This document shows positions 1 through 10,282 of a stretch of DNA of 64,000 nt, one piece after another (within the stretch, counting starts at the first letter, position 1; each line of letters starts with the position of its first letter). The position numbers and the translations under genes were made by a program. The notes beneath the pieces were generated by a model. The model was not told the DNA's origin, searched no databases, and saw only the letters and a program-made list of their open reading frames with translations. Source of the stretch: Rhodospirillum sp. (GTDB taxonomy: Bacteria > Pseudomonadota > Alphaproteobacteria > Rhodospirillales > Rhodospirillaceae); contig JAIOYK010000002.1 of assembly GCA_021741145.1 (NCBI GenBank), positions 1 through 64,000 on the forward strand, in the 5' to 3' direction.

Positions 1-1467
1 GATATCGGAGGCACGGTTCCCGATGTCCCCTTGCCGCCGGCGTTTGTGGGGGAGCTCAGGCCCTATCAGGCCGTTGGTGTGGCCTGGATGCAGCTTCTTC
101 GGGAAGCGGGCATCGGCGGGATCCTTGCCGATGACATGGGTCTGGGGAAGACGATCCAGGCTCTGGCGCACCTGTCCATCGAGAAGGCCGAGGGCCGTCT
201 GGATAGGCCGTCCCTGTTGATTGCTCCCACCAGTCTGATGGGCAATTGGCGGGCCGAGGCCGCGCGGTTTGCGCCGGAGTTGAAAACTTTGGTCTTGCAT
301 GGTCCGGATCGCAAGGCCGACTTCGGTCGTCTTGCCGACTTCGATCTCGTCCTTTGCACCTACCCCTTGCTGATCCGCGATGGCGATGTTCTTGCCGATC
401 AGGACTGGTACCTGCTGATCCTGGACGAAGCGCAAACGGTCAAGAACCCCCGAACCACGGCGGCGAAGGTGCTGGCGCGTTTGCCCACGCGCCACCGTCT
501 GGCCCTGACCGGGACACCGGTGGAGAACAACCTGGGGGACCTTTGGGCGCTCTATAACGCCGTCTCCCCGGGGTTGTTGGGGGATAGGTCGAGTTTTGTA
601 AAGCGGTGGCGGACGCCCATCGAGAAGAAGGGGGATGCCGACCTCCAGGGCACCCTGTCCCGACGGTTGCGCCCCTATCTGCTGCGCCGAACCAAGGCCG
701 ACGTGCTGACCGAACTGCCGCCTCTGACCGATATTGTCGAGCATATCGCGCTGGAGGACGGACAGCGCGCGGTCTACGAGGCCATCCGCTTGGCGATGCA
801 CGCGAAGGTGCGCGAGGCCATCGCCCGCAAGGGTCTCGCCCGCAGCCATATCGAGCTCTTGGAAGCTCTGTTGCGTATGCGGCAGGTCTGCTGTGATCCC
901 CGTCTCGTCGCGAAGGCCGACCTAGGGGGCAGGGGCGCGAAGGCGCGGGAGGCGGGGTCCGCCAAGCTGGAGCGGCTGTTGGAGATGCTGCCCGAACTGG
1001 TTGCCGAGGGGCGGCGGGTACTGCTCTTCTCCCAGTTCACCAGCATGTTGACCCTGATCGAACAGGCGATTGGGGGACTGGGAATCCCCTATGTGACCTT
1101 AACAGGAAAGACCCGTGATCGGGAGGCCGTGGTGAACCGCTTCCAGGCGGGGGAGGTGCCCTTGTTCCTGATCAGCCTGAAGGCGGGTGGAACGGGATTG
1201 AACCTGACCGCCGCGGATACGGTCATTCATTATGATCCCTGGTGGAACCCGGCGGTGGAACGGCAGGCGACGGACCGCGCCTATCGCATGGGCCAGGATA
1301 AGCCGGTCTTCGTCCACAGGCTGATTGCCGAGGAGACCATCGAGGTCAAAATGCAGGCGCTCAAGGATCGCAAGCAGGCCCTGGCCGATGGACTCTATGA
1401 CGAGGACGGCGCCACGCCCTTCGACATTGGCGAGGAGGATATCGAGTACCTGTTGGGTCGCGGCTAA
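1..1467 (+). CDS. SNF2/Swi2-family DNA helicase, C-terminal part (5' end outside window)
   Basis: The reading frame is open from base 1, so the N-terminus lies outside the window. What remains is the complete two-lobed SNF2 ATPase. Walker A (DDMGLGKT) lies near codon 44, followed by the DEAQ box, the LTGTPVENNL motif III region, and in the second lobe SQFTSM, the LKAGGTGLNLT motif V and the motif VI segment ending in RAYRMGQ. Bacterial members usually carry a long N-terminal SWIM or HepA-type region before this core. They act as ATP-driven DNA translocases in DNA or RNA-polymerase remodelling; the exact role here is unknown. The gene converges on the hydrogenase operon and is separated from it by that operon's terminator. 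Confidence 0.93.
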   Translation, partial: DIGGTVPDVPLPPAFVGELRPYQAVGVAWMQLLREAGIGGILADDMGLGKTIQALAHLSIEKAEGRLDRPSLLIAPTSLMGNWRAEAARFAPELKTLVLHGPDRKADFGRLADFDLVLCTYPLLIRDGDVLADQDWYLLILDEAQTVKNPRTTAAKVLARLPTRHRLALTGTPVENNLGDLWALYNAVSPGLLGDRSSFVKRWRTPIEKKGDADLQGTLSRRLRPYLLRRTKADVLTELPPLTDIVEHIALEDGQRAVYEAIRLAMHAKVREAIARKGLARSHIELLEALLRMRQVCCDPRLVAKADLGGRGAKAREAGSAKLERLLEMLPELVAEGRRVLLFSQFTSMLTLIEQAIGGLGIPYVTLTGKTRDREAVVNRFQAGEVPLFLISLKAGGTGLNLTAADTVIHYDPWWNPAVERQATDRAYRMGQDKPVFVHRLIAEETIEVKMQALKDRKQALADGLYDEDGATPFDIGEEDIEYLLGRG

Positions 1468-1502
1468 TTTGGGTTTTGGTGACGTGGAAGGAGAGCGACC
1501 CG

Positions 1503-1536
1503 AAAAAAAGAAGGGGCCGATTTGCATCGACCCCTT
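1503..1536 (-). terminator. Rho-independent terminator of the hup operon
   Basis: Arms 1511-1521 and 1526-1536 pair over 11 bp with one wobble around a TTGC loop. On the minus strand the hairpin is followed directly by a run of seven T residues. It sits 37 bp beyond the hupC stop, so it ends the leftward hydrogenase transcript. Confidence 0.85.
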
Positions 1537-1572
1537 GGCGAAGTTTAGGGAGTAAGCAGAGACGGCCAGCGA

Positions 1573-2364
1573 CTAATCGGGCAGGTCGTCCTTAAAGGTC
1601 CGCGTACCGGAAATCATGGTCGAGACGATGGACTGTCGCGACATGATGTCCTCGCGGATGGCCACGTAGACATGGGTGAGAATGAACATCATGATCCACC
1701 ACATGCCCAGGTGATGCCAGGTGTGCACATCCATGGATCCGCCAAACAGCGGGATCACCCAGCCGAACAGGGTGTCGGCCCAGCTTCCCTCGCCCAATCC
1801 CTCGCCATAGAGGGCGAAGCCGGTGACGATCTGGAAGGTCACCCCCAGGGTGAACAGGAAGAACATGGCGAATTGCGCCAGCGGGTTATGGCCAACGTAT
1901 TTCTTCGGGCGTTTTTCCAGGAAGAAATACCAGCGCAGTTCGAACAACACCTCCTTCCACCACTTCTTGGACCACAGGGCCACGTAGAAGAGTTGGCGGG
2001 CATGGTGGTTGCCCACGATGGCCCAATAGATCCGCCCGAGGAAACCGACGGCCAGGACATAGCCAGCGGCGAAATGGGCGTAGCGGATATAGCCGAACCA
2101 GAAGGTATCGAAAGTGTTCCCCGGTGCGGCGGCGGGCGGCGGGGAGCCGATGAAATATCCGGTCACGGCCAGCACCACGATGGCCAAGGCGTTGATCCAA
2201 TGCCAAAGACGCACCGGCGCCTCATACACATAGACCGAGGTGATCTTTTGCAGGGAGGCCACGTCTTCGGGGGCGACATCGTCGGCTCCGGCGACGGCCG
2301 GACTGGGGCCGCCTCCGGCGATAGCGGTACTTGGCTTGGCGCCAGTGCTCATGCCAGTGGTCAT
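1573..2364 (-). CDS. hupC: Ni/Fe-hydrogenase b-type cytochrome subunit HupC
   Basis: A 263-residue membrane cytochrome b that anchors the HupSL dimer and passes electrons from H2 oxidation to the quinone pool. Four hydrophobic segments are visible, with family motifs and candidate haem histidines in VRLWHWINALA (first helix), RYAHFAAGY and DVHTWHHLGMWW near the C-terminus. An N-terminal tail of about 45 residues rich in Ala, Gly and Pro precedes the conserved YVYEAPVRLWHW start region and is longer than in typical HupC. It follows hupL by 13 bp and is the last gene of the operon. Assignment to the HyaC/HupC family is secure. Confidence 0.95.
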   Translation of the reverse strand: MTTGMSTGAKPSTAIAGGGPSPAVAGADDVAPEDVASLQKITSVYVYEAPVRLWHWINALAIVVLAVTGYFIGSPPPAAAPGNTFDTFWFGYIRYAHFAAGYVLAVGFLGRIYWAIVGNHHARQLFYVALWSKKWWKEVLFELRWYFFLEKRPKKYVGHNPLAQFAMFFLFTLGVTFQIVTGFALYGEGLGEGSWADTLFGWVIPLFGGSMDVHTWHHLGMWWIMMFILTHVYVAIREDIMSRQSIVSTMISGTRTFKDDLPD

Positions 2365-2377
2365 GATCGCCTCCCTA

Positions 2378-4168
2378 TCAACGGACCTTCACGGTCGTGA
2401 GTTCCTCGCCCTCGGGCGACATGACATGGGTGGAACACGCCAGGCAGGGGTCGAAGCTGTGCAGGGTGCGCAGGATCTCGACCGGCTCGTCTGGCCGTTC
2501 CATGTAGGTGTCCATCAGGCTGGCCTCGAAGGCGCCGATATTGCCCTCGTTGTCCCGGGGACTGCCGTTCCAGGTGGTCGGCACGACGCATTGGTAGTTG
2601 TCGATGCGACCATCCTTGACCTGAACCCAGTGACCCAAAGCGCCGCGTGGGGCCTCGGTCATGCCCACGCCCTTGGCCTCCTTCGGCCATTTGGAGGGAT
2701 CCCACTTCTCGACGTTGGCGGTGCTGGAATCGCCGTTTTTGATGTTGGCGATCAGCTTGTCGAAGAAGTGCCTTTGCAGGTCGGCGCAGTAGTCCGCCTC
2801 GAGCGCCCGGGCCGCGGTGCGTCCCAGGGTGGAGAACAGGGCTCCCACCGGCAGGTTCATGGTGCTCAGCAGGCCCTTGATCTGGTCGGTGATGACCTCG
2901 TGGCCGCTGGCATAGCCGACAACGTACCGGGCGAGGGGGCCGACCTCCATGGCGTGGCCGCGCCAGCGCGGGGCCTTGATCCAGGAGTATTTGGCCGCCT
3001 CGTCCAGCTCCTTGATATTGGTCTTGGTGCCAACAGTGTTGGGGCCGAGGGCGAAATTAGGCTCGGTGACACCGTCCCAGGGGTGCAGGCCCTTGTTTTC
3101 GTCCGCGTACTTGTACCAGGAGTGGGGGACGAACTCCTGTATTTGCTCCGGATCACGGACATCGACCTCATGGACCTTGGAGAGGTCGCCATTGATGATC
3201 GCACCCCGGGGTAGGTGGAGTTGGGCAGGGTCGAAGTTGCTCGGATTCTCCGGGATATCGCCGTATGCGAGGACGGATTTTCCGGAGAGTCCGCCCCCGT
3301 AGAGCCAGGATTTGTAAAATCCTCCGATCGCGATGATGTCCGGGATATAGACGTTCTTCACGAAGGTTTTACACAGATCAATGATGGAGGACACCAGATT
3401 GAGGCGCTCCATGTTGATCGCGCCGACGGCTCCGGTGTCGTGGACATTGATGGCGCAGGGAACGCCGCCGACCAGCCAGTTCGGATGGGGGTTCTTGCCG
3501 CCGAAGATGGTGTGGACCTTGACGACTTCCTTCTGAAGATCCAACGCCTCCAGATAGTGGGTGACCGCCATCAGGTCCGCCTCGGGCGGCAGCAGGTAGG
3601 CGGGGTTGTCCCAGTAGCCGTTCTTGAACAGGCCGAGTTGGCCCGATTCCACGAACCGTTTGACGCGGTTCTGCACATCGCGGAAATAGCCCGGGCTGGA
3701 CAGCGGGTGGCTGGGGGAAACCGCCTGCTGCAGCTCGCTGGTGGCCTTGGGGTCGGCCTTCAGGGCATTGACCGGGTTGACCCAATCGAGCGCGTGCAGG
3801 TGGTAGAAGTGGACGATGTGGTCATGGATCTGCAGGTTCAACTGCATCATGTTGCGGATGGAGTTGGCGTTGTCCGGGATGGTGATCCCCAGGGCATCCT
3901 CCACGGCGCGGACCGAGGTCAGGGCATGGGTGCCGGTGCAGACGCCGCAGATTCTCTCGGTGAAGGCCCAGGCGTCCCGGGGGTCGCGACCCTTGAGGAT
4001 CACTTCCAGGCCGCGCCACATGGTGCCGGTGGAGACGGCGTTGCGGATGATGTTGTTCTCGTCGACATTGACCTCGCAGCGCATGTGGCCCTCGATCCGA
4101 GTGACCGGATCGACCACGACGCGGCGGCCACTGGTGTCGAGATTGAAGCCGTTGGGCGTGGCGACCAT
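2378..4168 (-). CDS. hupL: Uptake [NiFe]-hydrogenase large subunit HupL
   Basis: 596-residue catalytic subunit that binds the NiFe(CN)2CO centre. The L1 motif RICGVC (Cys74, Cys77) and the C-terminal L2 motif DPCLACSTH (Cys575, Cys578) supply the four Ni ligands. Fifteen residues follow the final His581, the peptide that the HupD endopeptidase removes after nickel insertion; no hupD is present in this window. The sequence matches group 1 membrane-bound uptake hydrogenases. The start lies 3 bp after the hupS stop, so the two subunits are translationally linked. Confidence 0.97.
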   Translation of the reverse strand: MVATPNGFNLDTSGRRVVVDPVTRIEGHMRCEVNVDENNIIRNAVSTGTMWRGLEVILKGRDPRDAWAFTERICGVCTGTHALTSVRAVEDALGITIPDNANSIRNMMQLNLQIHDHIVHFYHLHALDWVNPVNALKADPKATSELQQAVSPSHPLSSPGYFRDVQNRVKRFVESGQLGLFKNGYWDNPAYLLPPEADLMAVTHYLEALDLQKEVVKVHTIFGGKNPHPNWLVGGVPCAINVHDTGAVGAINMERLNLVSSIIDLCKTFVKNVYIPDIIAIGGFYKSWLYGGGLSGKSVLAYGDIPENPSNFDPAQLHLPRGAIINGDLSKVHEVDVRDPEQIQEFVPHSWYKYADENKGLHPWDGVTEPNFALGPNTVGTKTNIKELDEAAKYSWIKAPRWRGHAMEVGPLARYVVGYASGHEVITDQIKGLLSTMNLPVGALFSTLGRTAARALEADYCADLQRHFFDKLIANIKNGDSSTANVEKWDPSKWPKEAKGVGMTEAPRGALGHWVQVKDGRIDNYQCVVPTTWNGSPRDNEGNIGAFEASLMDTYMERPDEPVEILRTLHSFDPCLACSTHVMSPEGEELTTVKVR

Positions 4169-4171
4169 GGA

Positions 4172-5281
4172 TTATTCCTCCCCTTGGGACATGCTGGACC
4201 CCTTTTTGATTTCATTCTTGTGCTGGGCGCGCTTCAAGGCGGAGACGGCGGCATGCACGGCGATGGCTCCCCCCACGCCCGCGGCGGCGGCGCGGCCAAG
4301 GGTGTCGGCGTTTTCCTCGACGCCGAACTGCTTGACCTGGGCCAACCGGTCATAGAATGGGCCGTTGTCCCAAAAACCGTCCTCGGAACAGCCAATGCAG
4401 CCGTGGCCGGACTGAATCGGGAAGCTGACCCCCTCGTTCCACCGCACCGTCGAGCAGGCGTTGTAGGTGGTGGGACCCTTGCAGCCCATCTTGTAGAGGC
4501 ATTCCCCGCGCCGGGCGGCGTCGTCGTCCCAGTTCTCCACGAACTGGCCGGCGTCGAAGTGCGGACGGCGGTAGCATTTGTCGTGGATCCGCTGGCCGTA
4601 GAACATCTTGGGGCGGCCCTGGCGATCCAGCTCCGGCATCCGGTCGAAGGTCAGCATATAGGTGATGACACCGGTCATGACCTCGGCGATGGGCGGGCAG
4701 CCCGGCACCTTGATGATCGGCTTGTCGGTGATGACCTTGTGGACCGGGGTGGCCCGGGTCGGGTTTGGCTTGGCGGCCTGGACGCAGCCGTAGGAGGCGC
4801 AGGCCCCCCAACTGATGATGGCCTTGGCATCCTTGGCCGCATGGCGCAGTTGCTCGACGAAGGGCTTGCCGCCGATGATGCAGTACATGCCATCCTCGTT
4901 GAGGGGCGGATTGCCCTCCACGGCGAGGATGTAGTTGCCCTTGTACTTCTCGATGGTTTCCTGCAGCGCCGCTTCCGCCTGGTGACCGGCCGAGGCCATC
5001 AGGGTGTCGTCATAGTCCAGCGAGATCATGGACAGCACGACGTCCTTGACCAGCGGATGGGCCGAGCGGATGAAGCTTTCCGAGCAGCAGGTGCATTCCA
5101 GGCCATGGACCCAGATCACCGGTGTACGGGGCTTGGTCTCCATGGCGTTCGCGATCTTCGGCGCGAAAGCCGGACCCAGGCCCAGCGCCGCCGCGGTCAG
5201 GGAACAGAATTTCAGGAAACTACGCCGCGTGATGCCCTGCCTGCGCATCACCTCGTAGAAGGTTTCGATTGATTGGCTCAC
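4172..5281 (-). CDS. hupS: Uptake [NiFe]-hydrogenase small subunit HupS
   Basis: 369-residue Fe-S subunit that relays electrons from HupL to HupC. The N-terminus carries a twin-arginine signal (TRRSFLKFC at about residues 18-26), so the folded dimer is exported by Tat. Cysteine ligands of the proximal cluster start at LECTCC and later cysteines ([19 protein letters not shown]) fit the medial and distal clusters. A hydrophobic C-terminal stretch anchors it in the membrane. The start is GTG at 5281, supported by a GGGGGAGG ribosome-binding site 7 bp upstream and by the conserved family N-terminus. The 172-bp gap to hypF probably contains the hupSLC promoter, since the structural genes are usually expressed separately from hupTUV. 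Confidence 0.97.
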   Translation of the reverse strand: MSQSIETFYEVMRRQGITRRSFLKFCSLTAAALGLGPAFAPKIANAMETKPRTPVIWVHGLECTCCSESFIRSAHPLVKDVVLSMISLDYDDTLMASAGHQAEAALQETIEKYKGNYILAVEGNPPLNEDGMYCIIGGKPFVEQLRHAAKDAKAIISWGACASYGCVQAAKPNPTRATPVHKVITDKPIIKVPGCPPIAEVMTGVITYMLTFDRMPELDRQGRPKMFYGQRIHDKCYRRPHFDAGQFVENWDDDAARRGECLYKMGCKGPTTYNACSTVRWNEGVSFPIQSGHGCIGCSEDGFWDNGPFYDRLAQVKQFGVEENADTLGRAAAAGVGGAIAVHAAVSALKRAQHKNEIKKGSSMSQGEE

Positions 5282-5453
5282 TGTGTCGCCTCCCCCAGTT
5301 TGTTATTTGGGTACCCATTCAAGGGAGAGGGTAAGCAAGAAGTGTGCCGAAATAAATGTGTTTAATTACAATGGTGTTACCGAAGGGTCGTGCCCCTGCG
5401 GGGCTGGGGCCTTTCCGCTTTCCAAGGGGAGTGGTCAGGGGCTTTCCAGGGGG

Positions 5454-7733
5454 TCACGATATGACCCGCCGCGCTCCCGCCACCACCGCTTGACCCAGCG
5501 ATAGACCGCCATCGTTGGGTGGTACCAAGGCATGGGTGAGCGTTGGGAAGCCGCCCAGGGCCATCAGGACGGCCTCGAACAGGGTGGCGTTCTGGAAGCA
5601 ACCGCCGGTGAGGGCGATGGCCCGGGCGCCATGGGTTCCGGCCAAGGTCAGGGCCGTTTCCGCGATGCTCTCGGCCAGACCCCGGTGGAACCGGGCGGCG
5701 ACGATGCCTCGGCTTACGCCCCGTCCCAGGTCATCGAGCAAGGCACGCCACAGGGGCGAGGGATCCAACCAGCTTTCTCCGTCCAGGAAGAGTCGGTAGT
5801 GGGGCAGGCGTTCCCAGTCCATATGGGGCCGGGCGAGGGCTTCCAGGGTCATGGCGGCCTCGCCCTCGTGGCTTTGTTTGTCAGGGCCGACACCGAGGGC
5901 CGCGGCGACGGCGTCGAACAACCGCCCGCAGGAGGAGGAGAGGGGGCTGTTCACCCCCTTGGCCATGGCCGCGCGCAAGGGGGCCAGGGGGCGCCCGGCA
6001 AGCAGGCGGTCGGCGTCCTCGGTGAAGCCCGCGCTGTCGAGTTGGGCCAGCAGGTTGCGCCAGGGTTCGGACTGGGCGGCGCCTCCACCGGGCAGGGGCA
6101 CGGGCTTCAGGCAGGCGAGCCGGGTGAAGTCCCGGTAGTCGCAGAGCAGAAATTCTCCGCCCCAGACCGTGCCGTCCGGTCCCCAGCCCAGGCCATCCAG
6201 GGCGACTCCCAAAACCTTGCCGCCGTCCAGGGGCCAGCCGTTCTCTGCCATGACGGCGGCCACGTGGGCATGGTGGTGCTGGACGGGCTCCAGGGGTAGG
6301 CCGGTTTCCCGGGCACGGGCCTCTGCTCGGGCGGTCGAGGGGTAATCGGGGTGGAGGTCATGGGCCAGAACCTCGGGCGCGTGGTCCATCAGGGCGGCGT
6401 AATCCCGGTCGGCCTTGGCGTATTCCTCGGCCGTCAGGGCGTCGTCCAGGTCTCCCAGGTGGTGAGAGAGCAGGGCCTCCCCCTCCCGCGTCAGGCAGAG
6501 GGTGGACTTGAGCAGGCCCCCATGGGCGAGCACCGCGGGCGCCGCGTCCAGACCCGGGGGGAGGGGGAGGGCTTCGGGCGCATAGCCCCTGGCCCGGCGG
6601 AGCAACCGGACCCGACCGGCGACCACCCGCGCGACGGAATCATCCAGACGCCGGGCGATGGGCCGGTCGTGCATCAGGAAGAGGTCGGCGAAGGGGGTCA
6701 GCTTCTTCCGCGCCTCGCCATTGTCGATGGCCTGGGGCTCCCCCGACAGGTTGCCCGAGGTCATGACCAGCGGCCCGCCAAAGGCCCGGAGCAACAGCAG
6801 GTGCAGGGGCGAGGTGGGGAGCATCCAGCCCAGCGCCCATTGCCCCGGGGCCACGGAGGGGGCGAGGGTGTCCCCCGCTGCTTCCAACAGGACGATGGGC
6901 GCGGCGGGCGAGGCCAGGGTCTGGGCTTCCAATTCGGAGACCCGGGCGTGGTGGGTGATGGTCCCTAGATCAGGCGCCATCAGGGCGAAGGGTTTGGTGG
7001 GGCGATGTTTGCGGACCCGCAGGCGGGTCACGGCCTTTTCGTTCCGGGCGTCACAGGCCAGATGGAACCCGCCAATGCCCTTGATGGCCAGGATCGCGCC
7101 CTCCCGCAGATGCGCCGCGGCCGCGGTGATCGGGTCGGGGGTATCGAGAATCCGCCCGTTCCCGCCGACTTCCAGCCAAGCCTTGGGGCCGCAGGTGGGG
7201 CAGGCGATGGGCTGGGCATGGAACCGCCGATCGGCGGGATCGTCATATTCCTCGTGGCAGTCGGGACAGAGGCGAAACCCGGCCATGGTGGTGCTGCCCC
7301 GATCATAGGGGATGGCCTCGACGATGGAAAATCGGGGGCCGCAATGGGTGCAATTGGCGAAGGGGTAGGCGAAGCGGCGGTCCGCGGGGTCCAGCACTTC
7401 GGCCGCGCAGGTCGGACAGGTCATGGCATCCGGGGTCACGCCCGTGCGCGCGGCGCCCGTCGTGGTGACGGTGATGGTGAAGGCCTCCCCCTCGGGAAGG
7501 TCTGGCGTCGCGGTGACTTCTACCCTGTCCACGCGGGCCAGCGGCGGGGCTTGCTCCCGCAGGGCCTGGGCGAAGGCGTTCAGGTTTCCTCCCGCGGCAT
7601 GGATCCAGACACCCTCGGCATCATTGCGCACCGACCCCCGCAGTCCCATGTCCCGGGCCAGTCGCCAGACGAAGGGGCGGAATCCGACTCCCTGAACCTG
7701 GCCTCGGATGCGGATATGAACGGCGGTTTCCAT
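5454..7733 (-). CDS. hypF: Hydrogenase maturation carbamoyltransferase HypF
   Basis: About 759 residues. HypF activates carbamoyl phosphate and transfers the carbamoyl group to HypE for synthesis of the CN ligands of the NiFe centre. The modules appear in the expected order: N-terminal acylphosphatase (IRGQVQGVGFRPFVW), two zinc-finger units (CPTC...CTHC and CPDC...CPTC), a YrdC-like nucleotide-binding domain (KGIGGFHLACDA) and the Kae1-like C-terminal domain (HHHAHVAAVMAENGW, LTGGCFQN). The start at 7733 begins METAVHIRIRGQ, the normal family start; an upstream TTG at 7799 lacks a ribosome-binding site. It lies between hupV and hupS, the position it has in Rhodobacter capsulatus. Confidence 0.96.
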   Translation of the reverse strand: METAVHIRIRGQVQGVGFRPFVWRLARDMGLRGSVRNDAEGVWIHAAGGNLNAFAQALREQAPPLARVDRVEVTATPDLPEGEAFTITVTTTGAARTGVTPDAMTCPTCAAEVLDPADRRFAYPFANCTHCGPRFSIVEAIPYDRGSTTMAGFRLCPDCHEEYDDPADRRFHAQPIACPTCGPKAWLEVGGNGRILDTPDPITAAAAHLREGAILAIKGIGGFHLACDARNEKAVTRLRVRKHRPTKPFALMAPDLGTITHHARVSELEAQTLASPAAPIVLLEAAGDTLAPSVAPGQWALGWMLPTSPLHLLLLRAFGGPLVMTSGNLSGEPQAIDNGEARKKLTPFADLFLMHDRPIARRLDDSVARVVAGRVRLLRRARGYAPEALPLPPGLDAAPAVLAHGGLLKSTLCLTREGEALLSHHLGDLDDALTAEEYAKADRDYAALMDHAPEVLAHDLHPDYPSTARAEARARETGLPLEPVQHHHAHVAAVMAENGWPLDGGKVLGVALDGLGWGPDGTVWGGEFLLCDYRDFTRLACLKPVPLPGGGAAQSEPWRNLLAQLDSAGFTEDADRLLAGRPLAPLRAAMAKGVNSPLSSSCGRLFDAVAAALGVGPDKQSHEGEAAMTLEALARPHMDWERLPHYRLFLDGESWLDPSPLWRALLDDLGRGVSRGIVAARFHRGLAESIAETALTLAGTHGARAIALTGGCFQNATLFEAVLMALGGFPTLTHALVPPNDGGLSLGQAVVAGARRVIS

Positions 7734-7814
7734 GTGAGCCCCTGCTTTGTCTGGCCGTGCCATCCTACGCGCGAATGCGGCGCAAAAAAGTCGATCCAAT
7801 TATGACCAGTGATT

Positions 7815-9278
7815 TCAATGGACCGTGCAGACCATGCAGGGGTCGAAGCTGCGCACGATGTGCTGGACGGACAGCGGCGTGGTCTCCCCCGGTTTGACGA
7901 GGGCGCCCTCCAGGGCCTGTTCCACCGGGCCGGGGAGGCCCTGGCTGTCCCGGGGACTGAAGTTCCAGGTGGTCGGCGCGATGATCTGATAGCTCTTGAT
8001 CTTGCCATCCCTGGCGACCAGCCAATGGCCAAGGGAGCCTCGGGCGGCCTCCACCAGACCGGCGCCCCGTCCCGTCTCCAGGGCATGGGAGCGGGCCATG
8101 TGGGAGGCGCCGGGGGAGAGGGCCGCGGCCCAGGCTTCCAGCGCCAGGGCGGTGCGGGCGACTTCCAGCAGACGGCCCAGGACCCGGGCGCGCACATTCG
8201 CCGCGCCATCGCGCAACAGGGCGCGGGCCAGGGGGTGGTTATCCACCACTTGCCGGGCGAACGCCCCCACCTCCACCGTTTCACCGGCCAGACGGGGGGC
8301 CTTGCACCAGCTATAGGCCGGGTCGGCCATGTCCGGATCCGGCTGGGTCACCCCGGCGAAAGGGTGGGCGGTGGCTCCGGTCATCCAGGAATGGGCCAAA
8401 TGCTCCTCGACGCGCTCCAGCGGCACCGGTCCCGTGGCGCCGTCCTTGAACAAACCACGGGCGAAGAGGAAACCCGCCGGGGTCTCATAGGCGCCGACGG
8501 AGAGGAAGCGGGGCGGTCCCGCGCCCATGCGGTCCAACTCCAGGTCCTCGGCGACGTCCAGGAACAGGCCGGTGTCTCCCCGTGGCGCGGCGCGGCGCCA
8601 GCGGTCCAGCGCGTCCTCTCCATCCAGGGCGGCGACCTCCTCGAGTGGGGCGGCGAACAGGTCACTTTCCAGGAACCGGCGGCAGGCCTTGAGGGTGGCG
8701 AGGATGCGCACCTTGTCCCGGGCGTCCGGTGCCTTGGTCACCCCCCCGGGTTGGAGGGACAGGGTGTGGGGCCATTTTCCGGCGAGTTGTCCCATGATGT
8801 GCAGCAGATCCGCCCGGGCCCTGGTCGCGCTTCGGATGGCCGAACCCTCGGCCGCGGTGAAGCGGGTCACCATCCGGTCGTGCCAGGGTCGCCCGGCGTA
8901 AGCGGGGCGGGTGAAGTCGGGCATGAAAAACAGGTGGAAATGGGTCAGGTGGTCGGCCAGATTCTCCACGGCGTGGATCAGGGCGGCGACCAATTGGCCC
9001 GGGGCGGGGGGCGTAACGCCAATAGCTTGGGCGATGGCCCGGGCCGCGGCCATGGACTGGCTGACCGAGCAGATGCCGCAGATGCGTGGCGTCAGGGTCA
9101 GGGCGTCCAGGGGAGTCTTGCCCACCAGGATCATCTCGAACCCCCGGAACAGGGGTGAGTTCGCCCGGGCTTCCCGGACCCGGCCATCGGTGATGTCCAG
9201 GGTGATTTCCAGGTCCCCCTCAACCCGGTTGAAGGGACCGGCGATCAGGCGTGTGGTTTCACTCATGTCCTGTCCCAT
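7815..9278 (-). CDS. hupV: Regulatory (H2-sensing) hydrogenase large subunit HupV
   Basis: 487 residues. Together with HupU it forms the cytoplasmic O2-tolerant H2 sensor that controls the HupT kinase. The nickel-site motifs RICGIC (Cys67, Cys70) and DPCMVCTVH are present. The protein stops exactly at the final histidine, so it has no C-terminal extension and needs no endopeptidase, a hallmark of regulatory hydrogenases and a clear contrast with HupL. The chosen ATG at 9278 overlaps the hupU stop as ATGA; a second ATG at 9266 (MSETTRLIAG) is also possible. The frame stays open farther upstream, but that part overlaps hupU. Confidence 0.95.
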   Translation of the reverse strand: MGQDMSETTRLIAGPFNRVEGDLEITLDITDGRVREARANSPLFRGFEMILVGKTPLDALTLTPRICGICSVSQSMAAARAIAQAIGVTPPAPGQLVAALIHAVENLADHLTHFHLFFMPDFTRPAYAGRPWHDRMVTRFTAAEGSAIRSATRARADLLHIMGQLAGKWPHTLSLQPGGVTKAPDARDKVRILATLKACRRFLESDLFAAPLEEVAALDGEDALDRWRRAAPRGDTGLFLDVAEDLELDRMGAGPPRFLSVGAYETPAGFLFARGLFKDGATGPVPLERVEEHLAHSWMTGATAHPFAGVTQPDPDMADPAYSWCKAPRLAGETVEVGAFARQVVDNHPLARALLRDGAANVRARVLGRLLEVARTALALEAWAAALSPGASHMARSHALETGRGAGLVEAARGSLGHWLVARDGKIKSYQIIAPTTWNFSPRDSQGLPGPVEQALEGALVKPGETTPLSVQHIVRSFDPCMVCTVH

Positions 9279-10282
9279 CAGCTCCGCTTGGTCGAGCGGA
9301 CGGCGGGCGGGGTGACGATATGGTCGGCGACGGCATTGTCCCGCAGCCGTTGCGGGGTCGCCGCCTTGGACAGGGAGGCCAGGGCGATGAACCAGGCTTT
9401 GGGCATGTCCGTCGGCAGGCCCACCGGAACGCCCGCGATTTTCGGGGTTTCCGAGAAGCCATGGCCCGGCTCCTCGAACTCCGGCGCGGTACAGTTGATG
9501 CAGGGGTAGCCCCCCCGAGTGCAGGAGCCCTCGCCATTCCAGGGGCGGATGTTGCAATCCCCATGGGCCTGGGTCCCGACGCAACCCAGGTGTTCCATCA
9601 TGCATCCCTGTTCCGAAAGGTGGCCCGCGCTGGCCTTGAACTCATAGTATTCGTTGCGCGGGCACCCGTGGTGGACCAGATGATCGGCCAGGAACCGGGG
9701 GCGCTTCAGGGGATCCAGGTCGCTTTCGCCCAAGAGGCCAAGGGAGAGCAACATCAACGTTTCCGTGACCCAATTGGGGTGGGGGGGACAGCCGGAAACA
9801 TTGATCACCGGGCGACCGGAGCGGGACCGGAAATCCGCCCCCAGGGCGCCGCCCTCCCGCGCCCCGTCATAGGTCAGACCGACGGCATCGGTGGGATTCG
9901 GTCCGGCCGCGGTGACCCCGCCATAGGCGGCGCAGGAGCCGATGGCGACCACATCTCCGGCCAGGGGCGCGATCTCCCGCGCCCAGGACAGCATGGAGCG
10001 ATTGGTCCCCCCCAGAATATGGAAGTGACCCGTGCCCCGGGGACCCCGGGCGATGGCCCCCTCCACGCAGAGGCAATCCAGCCGGACCCGTCCCGCGATG
10101 ATATCCTCCAGGATGGCCCGGGCTTCGGCGCCGGTCTCCAGGCTGAGGGACGGGTGCCAGAGGAGTTTGATGCCGAAATCCTCAAGACTGTCGAACAGCC
10201 CCGGGCTTTCCGCGCAAAGAAGCGACATGGTGCAACCGCCGCAGCCGGCGGATTGGAGCCATAGGACGGTGTAGGGGCTCAT
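9278..10282 (-). CDS. hupU: Regulatory (H2-sensing) hydrogenase small subunit HupU
   Basis: 334-residue Fe-S subunit of the H2 sensor. It starts directly at the mature core (LWLQSAGCGGCTMSLL) without any Tat signal and has no C-terminal membrane anchor, as expected for a soluble sensor rather than a respiratory enzyme. Cysteine groups (GSCAAYGG, VSGCPPHPNW, GCMMEHLGC, CINCTAPEFEE) fit three Fe-S clusters. It overlaps hupT by 4 bp upstream and hupV by 1 to 3 bp downstream, so all three are probably translated in a coupled way. Confidence 0.95.
   Translation of the reverse strand: MSPYTVLWLQSAGCGGCTMSLLCAESPGLFDSLEDFGIKLLWHPSLSLETGAEARAILEDIIAGRVRLDCLCVEGAIARGPRGTGHFHILGGTNRSMLSWAREIAPLAGDVVAIGSCAAYGGVTAAGPNPTDAVGLTYDGAREGGALGADFRSRSGRPVINVSGCPPHPNWVTETLMLLSLGLLGESDLDPLKRPRFLADHLVHHGCPRNEYYEFKASAGHLSEQGCMMEHLGCVGTQAHGDCNIRPWNGEGSCTRGGYPCINCTAPEFEEPGHGFSETPKIAGVPVGLPTDMPKAWFIALASLSKAATPQRLRDNAVADHIVTPPAVRSTKRS

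Noticed and set aside
5303-5322. Palindrome around GGGTACCC just upstream of hupS as HupR site
   Set aside because: It does not fit the TTG-N5-CAA HupR consensus and is very near the ribosome-binding site; may be chance.
5392-5404. GCCCC-TGC-GGGGC hairpin after hypF as a terminator
   Set aside because: Stem of only 5 bp and no T-tract on the minus strand.
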